Below are positions 14,858 through 23,059 of a stretch of 34,482 bases of DNA, one piece after another (positions within the stretch are counted from its first letter, which is position 1; the number at the start of each line of letters is the position of its first letter). Source of the stretch: an uncultured bacterium (GTDB lineage: Bacteria > Cyanobacteriota > Vampirovibrionia > Gastranaerophilales > Gastranaerophilaceae); the NCBI GenBank assembly GCA_900549855.1, contig URPS01000023.1, positions 1-34,482 of the forward strand, written 5' to 3'. Below the pieces are notes generated by a model. The model searched no databases and was not told where the DNA came from. It worked only from the letters and a program-made list of their open reading frames with translations. Position numbers and translations under genes: made by a program.

Positions 14858-16669
14858 ATGAAGAGTAAGGTTTGGGCACTTATAATTTTAATATTTTTTA
14901 TGGCTTTTAATGCTGTATTGGCTCAAGATATCTATGCACCTTATCAACCTCAAAATAATGAAATTATTTTTAACCAATCAATTTATAAAATTGATGTAGT
15001 TGACCCAAAAGTTTCTACAAACCAAAAAGGAATCAACTATCCCGGACTTAGAGGTGCCAATCAGTTAGTCGTTTATACTCCAGCGTTTGGGTTTAGAACT
15101 AATACAAACGAATTTGGGACAGAAGCAATTATTACAGGTGATACCGTAACATCTTTGAGCGGAGCTGATTCGCTTATTCCGGCTAATGGTATTGTAATAA
15201 GCGGGCATGGAAAAGCTAAAAAGTGGATTAATGAAAATGTAATGATTGGTGCTAAAATCTCTATAGATTTGGACAAGAAAATAATTACGTCTTATATAAC
15301 ATCTGATACTTTTTTGTATTCAGCAAGAGAAAGAATTAAAGAAGTTCAAAATATGATGTTGTATTATGTTCAAAATAATTCAAATTATAATTCTAAAAGA
15401 ACAGAGCAAAATATCTCCAGAGCAAATGATTTTATAAATAAAGCTCAAAAAAACAGTGAGGATTCTCAAAAGTATGCCTCTAGAGCAATAGAATTTGCAA
15501 ATCTTGCGATGTCTACTGTAATTCCTTATGAGTCTAATGAGTTGAAAGGGGTTTGGATTAGACCGACTTTTTATAACGAAAAAGATATTATAAGTACTTT
15601 GGATAGGCTTGCTCAATCAGGTATTAATAATATATTCTTAGAAACTTATTATCATGGTAAGACTATTTTCCCTTCTCAGACGATGACAAAGTATGGTTTC
15701 ATTCGTCAAAATGAAGATTATTGCGGTTTTGATCCTCTTAAAATTTGGATTAATGAAGCGCATAAAAGAGGGATAAAAGTAAATATTTGGTTTGAAACAT
15801 TTTATGTGGGAAATAAGCCACCTGAAACAAATGCTGAGTATATTTTGGCTAAGAAACCTGAGTGGGCAAATTGTAAAAAGAAAAATGCGGATGCAGATTT
15901 TATTGACTATTCTGTTTCAGAGCATAACGGATATTTTATTGATCCTGCAAATCCTGAAGTCCAGAATTTCTTATACGAATTGTTGTGCGAAATCATTACT
16001 CGCTATAAACCTGATGGAATAAATCTGGATTATATCAGATATCCACAATCTTTGGATCCTAGTTATTCTACTTATGATTTGTCAAATTGGGGTTATACTA
16101 AATATGCACGTAATGAATTTAAAAATATGTATGGTGTCGATCCGATAGAATTAAAAACCAGCGACCCATTGTGGTATCAATGGAAATTCTATCGTTGCAA
16201 TAAGGTTACAAATTTTGTAAGACGGATAAGCGTGTTGTGCAGATATAATAATATCGCAATTACGGCTGTAATATTTCCTAATCGTGCAGCTGCTATGGAT
16301 ACAAAAATGCAAGATTGGCGCACTTGGTCTATGAGTAATTTTGTAGATGGTTTTACTCCACTTTTCCTAACATGTGATGATAAAACTGCTACAAACTTGA
16401 TGGGTGAAGTTTTGAGAAATAAATCAGCCAGTACAAAATTATATGCAGGTTTATTTGTAACATTTATGAACGGTGCAACTTCTGATTTAATCAAACAAAT
16501 TCATGCAGCAAGAAAATACTCATTAAGTGGTGTAATTATATTTGATTATGCGCATATGAAAGATAATTATGTAGAAGCTTTAACCGAAAGTGTGTTTAAG
16601 CCAAATGCAAATGCGGATGTTTGTATACCGGGAACAACGCAAACAAGGGAAAATAAACGTGGCAGATGA
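14858..16669 (+). CDS. Secreted GH10-like (GHL10/DUF187) glycoside hydrolase family protein
   Basis: 603 residues from the ATG at 14858, chosen because it follows GAGAGGA and lies beyond the TATAAT. Residues 1-24 are a signal peptide (WALIILIFFMAFNAVLAQ) with cleavage near VLA-Q. An N-terminal beta domain with GANQLVVYTPAFGFRTN and ISGHGKAKKW (about 50-150) is followed by a helical coiled-coil-like linker (about 155-220). The TIM-barrel DUF187 domain runs from LKGVWIRPTFY to about 590, with NNIFLETYYHG, KVNIWFETF, YFIDPANPEVQ and DGINLDYIRYP. Related domains are thought to act on wall or exopolysaccharide glycans, but the substrate is unknown. Exported or periplasmic. Its stop overlaps the next small gene. 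Confidence 0.9.
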   Translation: MKSKVWALIILIFFMAFNAVLAQDIYAPYQPQNNEIIFNQSIYKIDVVDPKVSTNQKGINYPGLRGANQLVVYTPAFGFRTNTNEFGTEAIITGDTVTSLSGADSLIPANGIVISGHGKAKKWINENVMIGAKISIDLDKKIITSYITSDTFLYSARERIKEVQNMMLYYVQNNSNYNSKRTEQNISRANDFINKAQKNSEDSQKYASRAIEFANLAMSTVIPYESNELKGVWIRPTFYNEKDIISTLDRLAQSGINNIFLETYYHGKTIFPSQTMTKYGFIRQNEDYCGFDPLKIWINEAHKRGIKVNIWFETFYVGNKPPETNAEYILAKKPEWANCKKKNADADFIDYSVSEHNGYFIDPANPEVQNFLYELLCEIITRYKPDGINLDYIRYPQSLDPSYSTYDLSNWGYTKYARNEFKNMYGVDPIELKTSDPLWYQWKFYRCNKVTNFVRRISVLCRYNNIAITAVIFPNRAAAMDTKMQDWRTWSMSNFVDGFTPLFLTCDDKTATNLMGEVLRNKSASTKLYAGLFVTFMNGATSDLIKQIHAARKYSLSGVIIFDYAHMKDNYVEALTESVFKPNANADVCIPGTTQTRENKRGR

Positions 16670-16853
16670 AGAAAAATCAACAACAAAAAGAGCTTTTTTA
16701 GGAATCTGGTTTGATTGTTGTAATACTTATGGCAGAATATATAAAAATGCACAAGGAACAGCATATACCGGTAGATGTCCGAGATGTTTGCGTCCGGTAA
16801 CAGTTAGAATTGGCGGTGGCGGAACAAACCAGAGATTTTTTCGTGGCAGTTAA
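16659..16853 (+). CDS. Small zinc-ribbon-like conserved protein
   Basis: 64 residues. Start is taken as the GTG at 16659, which has AAGGGA eight bases upstream and overlaps the end of the preceding gene by 11 nt; in-frame upstream codons read through that gene. It has a CC pair in IWFDCCNTYGR and a CPRC pair in GRCPRCLRPVTVRIG, a plausible four-cysteine metal site, and ends in the glycine-rich GGGGTNQRFFRGS. The YTGRCPRC...GGTNQRFF pattern is reminiscent of widespread short bacterial proteins of unknown function. Cytoplasmic. Zinc binding is inferred. Confidence 0.75.
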   Translation: MADEEKSTTKRAFLGIWFDCCNTYGRIYKNAQGTAYTGRCPRCLRPVTVRIGGGGTNQRFFRGS

Positions 16854-16885
16854 TGAAATTTTTAGTTTATAGAAAGAGGTTTTAT

Positions 16886-18121
16886 ATGACATTAGATAAA
16901 TTGAGAAAAGAAAATGAAGTTTTAGATATATTTTGTAATTTGGTTTCAATACCTTCTCCATCTTTGAAGGAAGAAAAAGTTTCGGCTTGGATTTTAGATT
17001 TTTGCAAAAAAAATAATATAGATGCAAAACTTGATAATTATGGTAATGTTTATATCTATGTTCCGGCAACAGATGAATCAAAAGAACCAATAATGTTATC
17101 TTCTCATATGGATGTTGTTGGAGATGACAGCCCTGTAAATATCTATCTAGATGGTGATTTTATAAAAGCAGAAGGTAGAACTCTTGGTGCTGATGATAAA
17201 GTCGGTGTTGCTTGTGCTTTAAAATTAGCAAAAGATATTAAATCTGGTCTTGTTGATGCAAAAGGTGGGTTAGAAATTACATTTACAAGGGATGAAGAAA
17301 CCGGCATGAGCGGTATTGAACATGTAGAGTTTGATAAAATTAAATCAAAATATGTTTTGGTTTGTGATGCGGACAAATTAGGTCAGTTGCAAATTTCGGG
17401 AGCTAGTTACACAAATGCAAAAATTACTGTAAGAGGGTTAAAAGGTGGGCATTCAGGTATTGATATTGGTGATAAAACAAGATTGAATGCTGCAAAAATG
17501 ATTGCTGAATTGTTGGCAGAATTCCCACAAGGAGCTTATTATACAGATGAAACCGGTGTTATAACTTCTTGTAACTTGGGTGCGATTGTTGCAGGTGGAA
17601 TTCAAAATTCAGTTGCATCAATTGTAGAAAAAGGTATTAAAACAAATGATTATATTACTGAAATTATGAAAAAAACTTCTACTAATATAATTAATACTCT
17701 TGGTATGGCTTCTTATTCAATTAGAAGCGCAAGTGTAGAAAAAGAAGAAGAACTAAAGGCTTTGATGCAATCTATAGTTGATAAATTTAATGAAAAATAT
17801 AAAGGTTTAGCAGAAGCAAATATTGAGTTTGAAGTTCACTTGTTAGCTTTTGAAAAAGCAGATGATGATAGAATCGAAATAGCACATACCAAAGCTTGTG
17901 AAAGAGCCGGCATGAAAAATGATATATCATCTTTCCACGCTGGAGCAGAAACTCATATTTATTGTCATAACAAAAACTCTAAGGGTGAAACCTTTATGCC
18001 ATCTTTGTTGGGTTTAGCCGATGTTTATAATATGCACTCCGCAGCAGAAAAAGTTGATTACAAAACTTTGATTAAGGGTTACGAGGTTATCAGAAATACA
18101 TTTGAAGAATTTAATAATTAA
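16886..18121 (+). CDS. M20 family metallopeptidase, tripeptidase T-like
   Basis: A cytoplasmic di-zinc exopeptidase or related amidohydrolase of 411 residues. Metal-site residues: H74 in SSHMDVV with D76, D103 in TLGADDK, E137/E138 in TRDEETG, D161 or D163 in VCDAD, and a late His in YNMHSAAE. The lid domain carries GLKGGHSGIDIG (194-205). SSFHAGAETHIY near 345 matches PepT-like members. Start chosen at 16886 after AAGAGG; an ATG at 16853 overlapping the previous stop would add 11 residues with a poor binding site. Likely cleaves short peptides; the exact substrate cannot be told. Confidence 0.92.
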   Translation: MTLDKLRKENEVLDIFCNLVSIPSPSLKEEKVSAWILDFCKKNNIDAKLDNYGNVYIYVPATDESKEPIMLSSHMDVVGDDSPVNIYLDGDFIKAEGRTLGADDKVGVACALKLAKDIKSGLVDAKGGLEITFTRDEETGMSGIEHVEFDKIKSKYVLVCDADKLGQLQISGASYTNAKITVRGLKGGHSGIDIGDKTRLNAAKMIAELLAEFPQGAYYTDETGVITSCNLGAIVAGGIQNSVASIVEKGIKTNDYITEIMKKTSTNIINTLGMASYSIRSASVEKEEELKALMQSIVDKFNEKYKGLAEANIEFEVHLLAFEKADDDRIEIAHTKACERAGMKNDISSFHAGAETHIYCHNKNSKGETFMPSLLGLADVYNMHSAAEKVDYKTLIKGYEVIRNTFEEFNN

Positions 18122-18196
18122 TTGTAAATTTTTGTTTACAAAATAGCAATTTTTTTTCTTGAATAGTTTTAGAAAACCTGAAAGGTAGATGATGTT

Positions 18197-18397
18197 ATGG
18201 TAAGTATGAATACAGTAAAAAACACTAATCCTTGGCGTTTAGCTAAGCCGATTGAATCAACTAGTAGAAAAATTAAAACCCAACCTTATGCAGAAAATTA
18301 CTTTATGGACAAATCTCCACTTGCAAAGGATTATGTTTCAAAACAAGGTAGTAATATAATAACTAAAATTTGGAATGGAATAAAAGGTTTATTTTAA
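18197..18397 (+). CDS. Short basic protein of unknown function
   Basis: 66 residues, basic and polar (many K, N, S) with a C-terminal amphipathic stretch (NIITKIWNGIKGLF). No signal peptide or recognised domain. GAAAGG lies about 14 nt upstream, with other ATGs closer to it out of frame, so the start is uncertain. A good terminator lies directly after the stop, which supports a real transcription unit. The C-terminal IWNGIKGLF resembles the amphipathic IWKRIGNGIVNFF region inside the wall hydrolase at 3239-5827; this may be chance. Confidence 0.6.
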   Translation: MVSMNTVKNTNPWRLAKPIESTSRKIKTQPYAENYFMDKSPLAKDYVSKQGSNIITKIWNGIKGLF

Positions 18398-18400
18398 ATA

Positions 18401-18430
18401 AAAAAGTGCACATACCCAGTGCACTTTTTT
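18401..18430 (+). terminator. Bidirectional terminator
   Basis: AAAAAGTGCAC (18401-18411) pairs perfectly with GTGCACTTTTT (18419-18429), flanked by an A run and a T run. Serves the 18197-18397 gene and, in reverse, the GGGtGRT gene. Confidence 0.88.
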
Positions 18431-18444
18431 ATTAATATATTTTT

Positions 18445-18486
18445 TTACTAAAAGAGAATGACTATGCAGCCATTCTCTTTTAGTAA
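18445..18486 (-). other. 16-bp perfect inverted repeat after the GGGtGRT gene
   Basis: TTACTAAAAGAGAATG (18445-18460) and its exact complement (18471-18486) around a 10-nt loop, 20 nt past the stop of the minus-strand gene. It lacks a T run on the minus side, so it may be an RNA-stabilising 3' stem placed ahead of the true terminator at 18401-18430. Confidence 0.7.
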
Positions 18487-18506
18487 TTTTATGAAATAAA
18501 TAATTT

Positions 18507-19508
18507 CTACTTCATAGCGTTTTCTACAGCTACTGCAACAGCAACAGTTGCACCAACCATAGGGTTGTTACCCATACCGATTACACCCATCATTTCTACG
18601 TGTGCAGGAACTGAAGATGAACCAGCGAATTGAGCATCACCGTGCATTCTTCCCATAGTATCAGTCATACCGTAAGAAGCAGGACCAGCAGCAACGTTAT
18701 CTGGGTGAAGAGTTCTACCTGTACCACCACCAGAAGCTACTGAGAAGTATTTTCTTCCGTTTTCCCAGCACCATTTTTTGTAAGTACCAGCTACAGGGTG
18801 TTGGAATCTTGTAGGGTTAGTTGAGTTACCTGTGATAGAAACATCAACACCTTCTTTAATCATAATAGCAACACCTTCGTTAACGTCGTCAGCGCCATAG
18901 CATCTAACTTTAGCTCTTTCGCCATCTGAATATGGTGTTTCTTTAACGATTTTTAATTCGCCGGTTTTGTAATTGTATTCTGTTTCAACAGAAGTAAAAC
19001 CGTTAATTCTGGCGATGATGTGAGCAGCATCTTTACCAAGACCGTTTAAGATAACTCTTAAAGGATTTTTTCTAACTTTGTTAGCATTTCTTGCGATACC
19101 GATAGCACCTTCAGCAGCTGCGAATGATTCGTGACCAGCTAAGAAGCAGAAGCAGTTTGTTTCTTCTCTTAATAACATAGCTGCTAAGTTACCGTGGCCG
19201 ATACCAACTTGTCTTCTGTCACCAACTGAACCAGGAACTGCGAATGCTTGTAAGCCTAAGCCGATAGCTTCAGCTGCTTCTGCTGCAGTTTTAATTCCTT
19301 TTTTAATAGCGATAGCACAACCAAGAGTATAAGCCCAAGAAGCGTTATCGAAAGCGATAGGCTGAATGCCCTTAACGATAGCATCAACGTCGATGCCTTT
19401 TGATAAGCATAGATCACGAGCTTCTTCTAAAGATTTGAAACCGTATTCAGGTAAAACTTTAGCTAGAGTAGCTTCACGTCTATCTTGTCCTTCAAATTTT
19501 ACTGTCAT
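18507..19508 (-). CDS. GGGtGRT family protein
   Basis: 333 residues. The name motif SVASGGGTGRTLHPDN is present (GGGTGRT at 270-276), with other conserved blocks: SVGDRRQVGIGHGNLAAMLL (94-113), CFLAGHESFAAAEGAIG (121-137) and GNSTNPTRFQHPVAGTY (227-243). The family occurs in anaerobes next to an iron-sulfur scaffold-like gene, as here. The biochemical role is unknown; a link to iron-sulfur or cofactor chemistry is only suggested by the neighbour. Soluble, no signal peptide. AAGGAAAT precedes the ATG. Second gene of a two-gene minus-strand unit, 140 nt after the NifU-like gene. Confidence 0.93.
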   Translation of the reverse strand: MTVKFEGQDRREATLAKVLPEYGFKSLEEARDLCLSKGIDVDAIVKGIQPIAFDNASWAYTLGCAIAIKKGIKTAAEAAEAIGLGLQAFAVPGSVGDRRQVGIGHGNLAAMLLREETNCFCFLAGHESFAAAEGAIGIARNANKVRKNPLRVILNGLGKDAAHIIARINGFTSVETEYNYKTGELKIVKETPYSDGERAKVRCYGADDVNEGVAIMIKEGVDVSITGNSTNPTRFQHPVAGTYKKWCWENGRKYFSVASGGGTGRTLHPDNVAAGPASYGMTDTMGRMHGDAQFAGSSSVPAHVEMMGVIGMGNNPMVGATVAVAVAVENAMK

Positions 19509-19553
19509 ATTTTATTTCCTTATTTTAATTGTTAATTACTAACTTTATGAAAT

Positions 19554-19648
19554 GTTTAGAAGTTGAGGAGTTTAGTAGTTTATAAGAAATTTTAAAAGAA
19601 CTTAAAAACTTCTAAACTTAGTTCTTCTAAACTGCGAGCAAGCTCGCA
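19554..19648 (-). repeat. Inverted repeats in the spacer between the NifU-like and GGGtGRT genes
   Basis: An 11-bp perfect inverted repeat GTTTAGAAGTT/AACTTCTAAAC (19554-19564 with 19607-19617) and a perfect TGCGAGC-AA-GCTCGCA hairpin (19633-19648) directly after the NifU-like stop. The second has no T run. Probably mRNA processing or differential-stability stems between two genes expressed at different levels; inferred. Confidence 0.6.
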
Positions 19649-20350
19649 CTATTCTTCTCTAGGATCGATATACTTAACCGCATCAGCAAATCTGCCGTAA
19701 GTACCGATATTCTTTTCGTAAGCTTCTTTAGGGTCAACACCTTTTTTGATAGCATCCATAACTTTGCCAAGGTTAACGAATTGATAACCGATAACTTCGT
19801 CATTTTTATCAAGACCCATTTTTAAGATATAGCCTTCTGTTAATGATAGGTATCTAACACCTTTTTGTTTTGTAGAGTGGATAGTACCAACCATTGAACA
19901 AAGTCCTTTTCCTAAGTCTTCAAGACCGGCACCTACAGGAAGTCCGTTTTCAGAGAATGCTGACTGAGTTCTACCGTATACGATTTGTAAGAATAATTCT
20001 CTCATAGCAACGTTGATTGCGTCACAAACTAAGTCTGTGTTAAGAGCTTCTAAGATTGTTTTACCGGGAAGGATTTCACCAGCCATAGCTGCAGAGTGAG
20101 TCATACCTGAACATCCGATAGTTTCAACTAAAGCTTCTTGTATAACGCCTTCTTTAACGTTAAGAGTTAATTTACAAGTACCTTGTTGAGGAGCACAGCA
20201 GCCGCAGCCGTGTGTAAGACCGGAAATGTCTTTAATTTCTTTACATTTTGTCCATTCACCTTCTTGTGGAATAGGAGCCGGAGTTCCTTTTATACCACGG
20301 TGTACACAACACTTTTCTTCGATTTCGTGTGTAATTTCAATTTTGCCCAT
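19649..20350 (-). CDS. NifU-like iron-sulfur scaffold-type protein, partner of GGGtGRT
   Basis: 233 residues. The central block ETIGCSGMTHSAAMAGEILPG (about 76-96) matches the NifU/IscU N-terminal fold, with C80 in the ligand position and GKTILEAL following. Before it lies a cysteine-rich segment (C14, C15, C36, C49, C51, C52, C59) that normal IscU lacks. The C-terminal half (from about 155) is an added domain with GVRYLSLTEGYILKMG. So this is not a standard scaffold but the longer form that travels with GGGtGRT genes. Good ribosome site (AAGGAGG). It is the first gene of the unit. A cluster-carrier role is inferred from homology. Confidence 0.88.
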   Translation of the reverse strand: MGKIEITHEIEEKCCVHRGIKGTPAPIPQEGEWTKCKEIKDISGLTHGCGCCAPQQGTCKLTLNVKEGVIQEALVETIGCSGMTHSAAMAGEILPGKTILEALNTDLVCDAINVAMRELFLQIVYGRTQSAFSENGLPVGAGLEDLGKGLCSMVGTIHSTKQKGVRYLSLTEGYILKMGLDKNDEVIGYQFVNLGKVMDAIKKGVDPKEAYEKNIGTYGRFADAVKYIDPREE

Positions 20351-20504
20351 TTGACCTCCTTATTAATCAAAAATAAAGCTATTTTAATTTCCAATACAAT
20401 TATTATAAAACAAACAGGGGTAAATAAAAGTAGAAATTTTTTTATAAAAAATATTTTAAGAAAATGTATTTAGTAAAATTATTAATATATGCAAATATTA
20501 TAAA

Positions 20505-20831
20505 TTATTCTTTCATAAGACTTTTTATTACATTGTACAAAATATCAAGCTTCATTGAGTCTTTTGCAATATAATTAACATTTTTGATAATTTCTTCTAT
20601 TAGTTCGTTATTATTTTTTAAATGATTTGTTGCAAAAAGTTCTTCTGTTGTTGTATTTAGTGCTTTTATAATTTTATCAAGAGTTTCTGCCGTAACAAAA
20701 TTTTCGCCGATTTCGATTCCGCTCAAAGTTCTTTGCGAAACGTCAACAGCTTCGGCTAATTGTTCCTGAGTTAAACCTCGATTTAATCTCATTCGTTTTA
20801 TTTTTTTACCTAACTCTTCTTTTACACCCAT
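20505..20831 (-). CDS. XRE-family helix-turn-helix regulator
   Basis: 108 residues. Residues 7-65 form a Cro/C1-type helix-turn-helix: LGKKIKRMRLNRGLTQEQLAEAVDVS (split: turn at LTQEQLA, recognition helix VSQRTLSGIEIG), then VTAETLDKIIKALNTTTEELF. The C-terminal 40 residues are a charged helix likely used for dimerisation. No effector domain. Start codon at 20831 has AAAGGTAA upstream. It lies between the NifU-like gene and the divergent EF-hand gene at 21057 and could control either; no operator could be identified. Confidence 0.92.
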   Translation of the reverse strand: MGVKEELGKKIKRMRLNRGLTQEQLAEAVDVSQRTLSGIEIGENFVTAETLDKIIKALNTTTEELFATNHLKNNNELIEEIIKNVNYIAKDSMKLDILYNVIKSLMKE

Positions 20832-21056
20832 AAATTACCTTTACAATATATTAGCCTTTTATACGTTTAAGTTCATAAAATCTCTAATATTTGTCCTTAA
20901 ATGTATTTTATATTAAGTTTTGTAAAGCTAAAACGAGCCGTGATTTCTATATTATAGGTTTTTAGAAACTTAATTTCATAAATATAAGCAATTTTTATAA
21001 ACCAAAATACTTTATAAATACATACAAGTTAACACGAGAATAAAAAGGAGATTAAA

Positions 21057-21503
21057 ATGACAACAGGATTTAATTCTAGTTTATGGACAGGAAAAAAAGC
21101 CCCAATAATCCAAAGATATGAATGGCAAGGAAAAATGTATGAAACACAAACTATGGATGGCAAAATTTTACGTAAATCAGTTTTTCAAGATTTAAACCGT
21201 GATGGAATTTATTCTGATTATGAAATTCTTCAAGTAGAGCAATATTCCTATAGAAAAGATGGAACATTGGAAACAAAAATTACTTATCAAGATGATGACC
21301 ATGATGGATATAGTGATGATAACTATATAGTTGATAAATATAATGAGTATGGAGATCCTAAAAGTTTTATAATGAAAAAAAATAGAAGTATAGAAGAAAT
21401 GAAAGCAAATGCGAAAAATGGTACATGCTGTGATAAGACTGCTTTAAATAATAGAAAAATGTCTTCTCATAAAGATGGAAATGATAGAAATGTTTGTTAT
21501 TAA
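21057..21503 (+). CDS. Protein with two EF-hand/dockerin-like calcium loops, unknown function
   Basis: 148 residues. Two acidic loops stand out: D45-L-N-R-D-G-I-Y-S-D-Y-E56, a textbook 12-residue EF-hand/dockerin loop, and D79-D-D-H-D-G-Y-S-D-D at 79-88, of the thrombospondin type. Between them are short beta-like segments. The C-terminus is cysteine-containing and basic (CC near 123, C147). No signal peptide. AAAAAGGAG gives a strong start. It is followed 61 nt later by the beta-rich protein. Calcium binding is inferred from motif; no known family name fits. Confidence 0.8.
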   Translation: MTTGFNSSLWTGKKAPIIQRYEWQGKMYETQTMDGKILRKSVFQDLNRDGIYSDYEILQVEQYSYRKDGTLETKITYQDDDHDGYSDDNYIVDKYNEYGDPKSFIMKKNRSIEEMKANAKNGTCCDKTALNNRKMSSHKDGNDRNVCY

Positions 21504-21564
21504 ATTTTAACAAGAAACACAAGGTATAGAGAGATAATTACAGAAAAAGAAAAGAGGATTAATT

Positions 21565-22254
21565 ATGACAACACCAATCACAAATACACCGGTAAAAGCG
21601 AATGCTTATGTACAAGTTGAAGGCGGAGTAAACAATTACACAAATGCACAACAAGCAAATTTAGGTGCTGCATTAGGAGGAGAAATTAGTAAAGGTGGAA
21701 CTTTTGCAAAAGCAGAAGTCGGTTATGGAACTGCATTTAAGGCAAAAACAGAAGTTGGACATGAATTTAATATTGGTAAGAATATGGGATTAGAACTTTC
21801 TGCAAATGCACAATATACCCGTTCTAATCATCATAGTACTGCTGATACAAAAATAACGTATACGAACCCTTATGAAAGTAAAGAATATTCTTCTACTACA
21901 TCTTGGAAAGATGGATTACGTAAAGCCGGCGGTGCTTTAGCTTTAAATTTCAAAGGTAAAAAAGGAAATATAAAAGCCGGAGTTGAAGTTGGTGCTTATA
22001 AAAATAATGCACCGGATATTCAACTGAATGTTAATCATCAAACTTTGGTAGAAACAAAGAATAATGAAACGCAAGAAATTAATAAAGAAATTTATAATAA
22101 TAGTACAAAATGTGATATAAAACAACGCAATAGCGGAGTGTACGTTACACCGAAAGTATCTGCTGAATTAAATATGGGCAAACAAGGAAATTGGTCACTT
22201 GTTGCGAATGCTGACAGATTTGGCGGAAATGCAGGTATTAAATTCAAATTTTAA
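21565..22254 (+). CDS. Beta-rich protein resembling an outer-membrane barrel but lacking a signal peptide
   Basis: 229 residues with alternating polar/hydrophobic strands separated by turns (for example AKAEVGYGTAFKAKTEVGHEF, LELSANAQYTR, IKAGVEVGAYKNNAP, VYVTPKVSAELNMG, WSLVANADRFGGNAG). It ends IKFKF, a terminal aromatic of the kind that ends barrel proteins. The N-terminus MTTPITNTPVKANAYVQVEGG is not a signal peptide, which argues against a Sec-exported barrel. AAAGAGGATT precedes the ATG. Terminator about 30 nt downstream. Function unknown. Confidence 0.75.
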   Translation: MTTPITNTPVKANAYVQVEGGVNNYTNAQQANLGAALGGEISKGGTFAKAEVGYGTAFKAKTEVGHEFNIGKNMGLELSANAQYTRSNHHSTADTKITYTNPYESKEYSSTTSWKDGLRKAGGALALNFKGKKGNIKAGVEVGAYKNNAPDIQLNVNHQTLVETKNNETQEINKEIYNNSTKCDIKQRNSGVYVTPKVSAELNMGKQGNWSLVANADRFGGNAGIKFKF

Positions 22255-22285
22255 GATACAATTTTATTGAAATTAAAAAATTATA

Positions 22286-22325
22286 AAACAAACCTTTGAA
22301 AATCTTTTCGAGGGTTTGTTTTTGC
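22286..22325 (+). terminator. Terminator after the beta-rich gene
   Basis: AAACAAACC (22286 on) pairs with GGTTTGTTT across a loop of about 20 nt, ending in TTTTT. Confidence 0.75.
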
Positions 22326-22351
22326 ATAAATAAGAAAATTTCTTTTTTTAA

Positions 22352-22852
22352 TTAACTAATCATTCCCTGTATATCGTCAACGAATTCTTTGACATCAGTG
22401 ACAACATTTCTTGAATATTTATTATAAAAATCAGAAGCTTGTTTCTTCGCAAAGTCAAAAAGTTCTGAGCGAGAATCGGCACCTTCTTTAGAACTATCAA
22501 GAAGGGAAGTAAAGAAAGTAACGGCTTCAGAAGTTGTCACCTGTCCATCTTCGTTCATATCAAATGGGTTTGACATATTATCTTCTGTTTGGATTTTCTC
22601 TCCGATTGCTTCTATTTGATCCTGTGCTGTTTCAGAAAATTCTGTACCGTCAAAATTCTCAATTTGTAAACCTGCCGGCATGCCTAAGCTTCCAATCAAA
22701 TTTTCGTTTGTTGGTTGAATTTTTTTCTCCATTTGTTTTTCTAAAAGGTCAGAAAAAGTTGTATCATTCAAATCAAAAGATTGTGTTAAGTCGTTTAAAC
22801 CGCTTAATCCTGATGAACTTATTCCGCCTATAAAATTAGATACTAAACTCAT
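22352..22852 (-). CDS. Acidic protein with one EF-hand loop, unknown function
   Basis: 166 residues, acidic. One canonical EF-hand loop D98-M-N-E-D-G-Q-V-T-T-S-E109 followed by a hydrophobic helix (AVTFFTSLL), so probably calcium-binding. Glycine/serine-rich N-terminus (FIGGISSSGLSGLND) and no signal peptide. The C-terminal 45 residues are helical (FAKKQASDFYNKYSR, VKEFVDDIQGMI). Convergent with the gene before and divergent from the one after. Codon use matches its neighbours. No known family. Confidence 0.78.
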   Translation of the reverse strand: MSLVSNFIGGISSSGLSGLNDLTQSFDLNDTTFSDLLEKQMEKKIQPTNENLIGSLGMPAGLQIENFDGTEFSETAQDQIEAIGEKIQTEDNMSNPFDMNEDGQVTTSEAVTFFTSLLDSSKEGADSRSELFDFAKKQASDFYNKYSRNVVTDVKEFVDDIQGMIS

Positions 22853-22946
22853 AATTATATAATATATTTATTTCTTTAGTTTCAAATCCTTCAAATATGG
22901 GATATTTGTGTAAATTAAAAAATTACGATATAATGTGTATCAGGCG

Positions 22947-23019
22947 TGCCACGTCATTGCGAGAAAATTGTGGTAACATATATGAAATATGATTTTAGAT
23001 ATGGAAAATTTTCGTGGCA
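22947..23019 (+). repeat. REP/MITE-like inverted repeat
   Basis: TGCCACG (22947-22953) and CGTGGCA (23013-23019) are exact complements, with inner arms GAAAATT and AATTTTC. It reads CGTCATTGCGAG at the left and GTGGCAATCCA at the right, the hallmark ends of a repeat type scattered in many bacterial genomes. It sits just upstream of the secreted-protein gene at 23060 and could affect its leader. Confidence 0.7.
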
Positions 23020-23059
23020 ATCCATATTATAATAAACAAAATTATCTTAGGAGATATAA

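Noticed and set aside
16698..17090. A minus-strand frame of 130 codons
   Set aside because: Opposite the zinc-ribbon gene and the M20 peptidase, with composition typical of antisense frames in A+T-rich genes.
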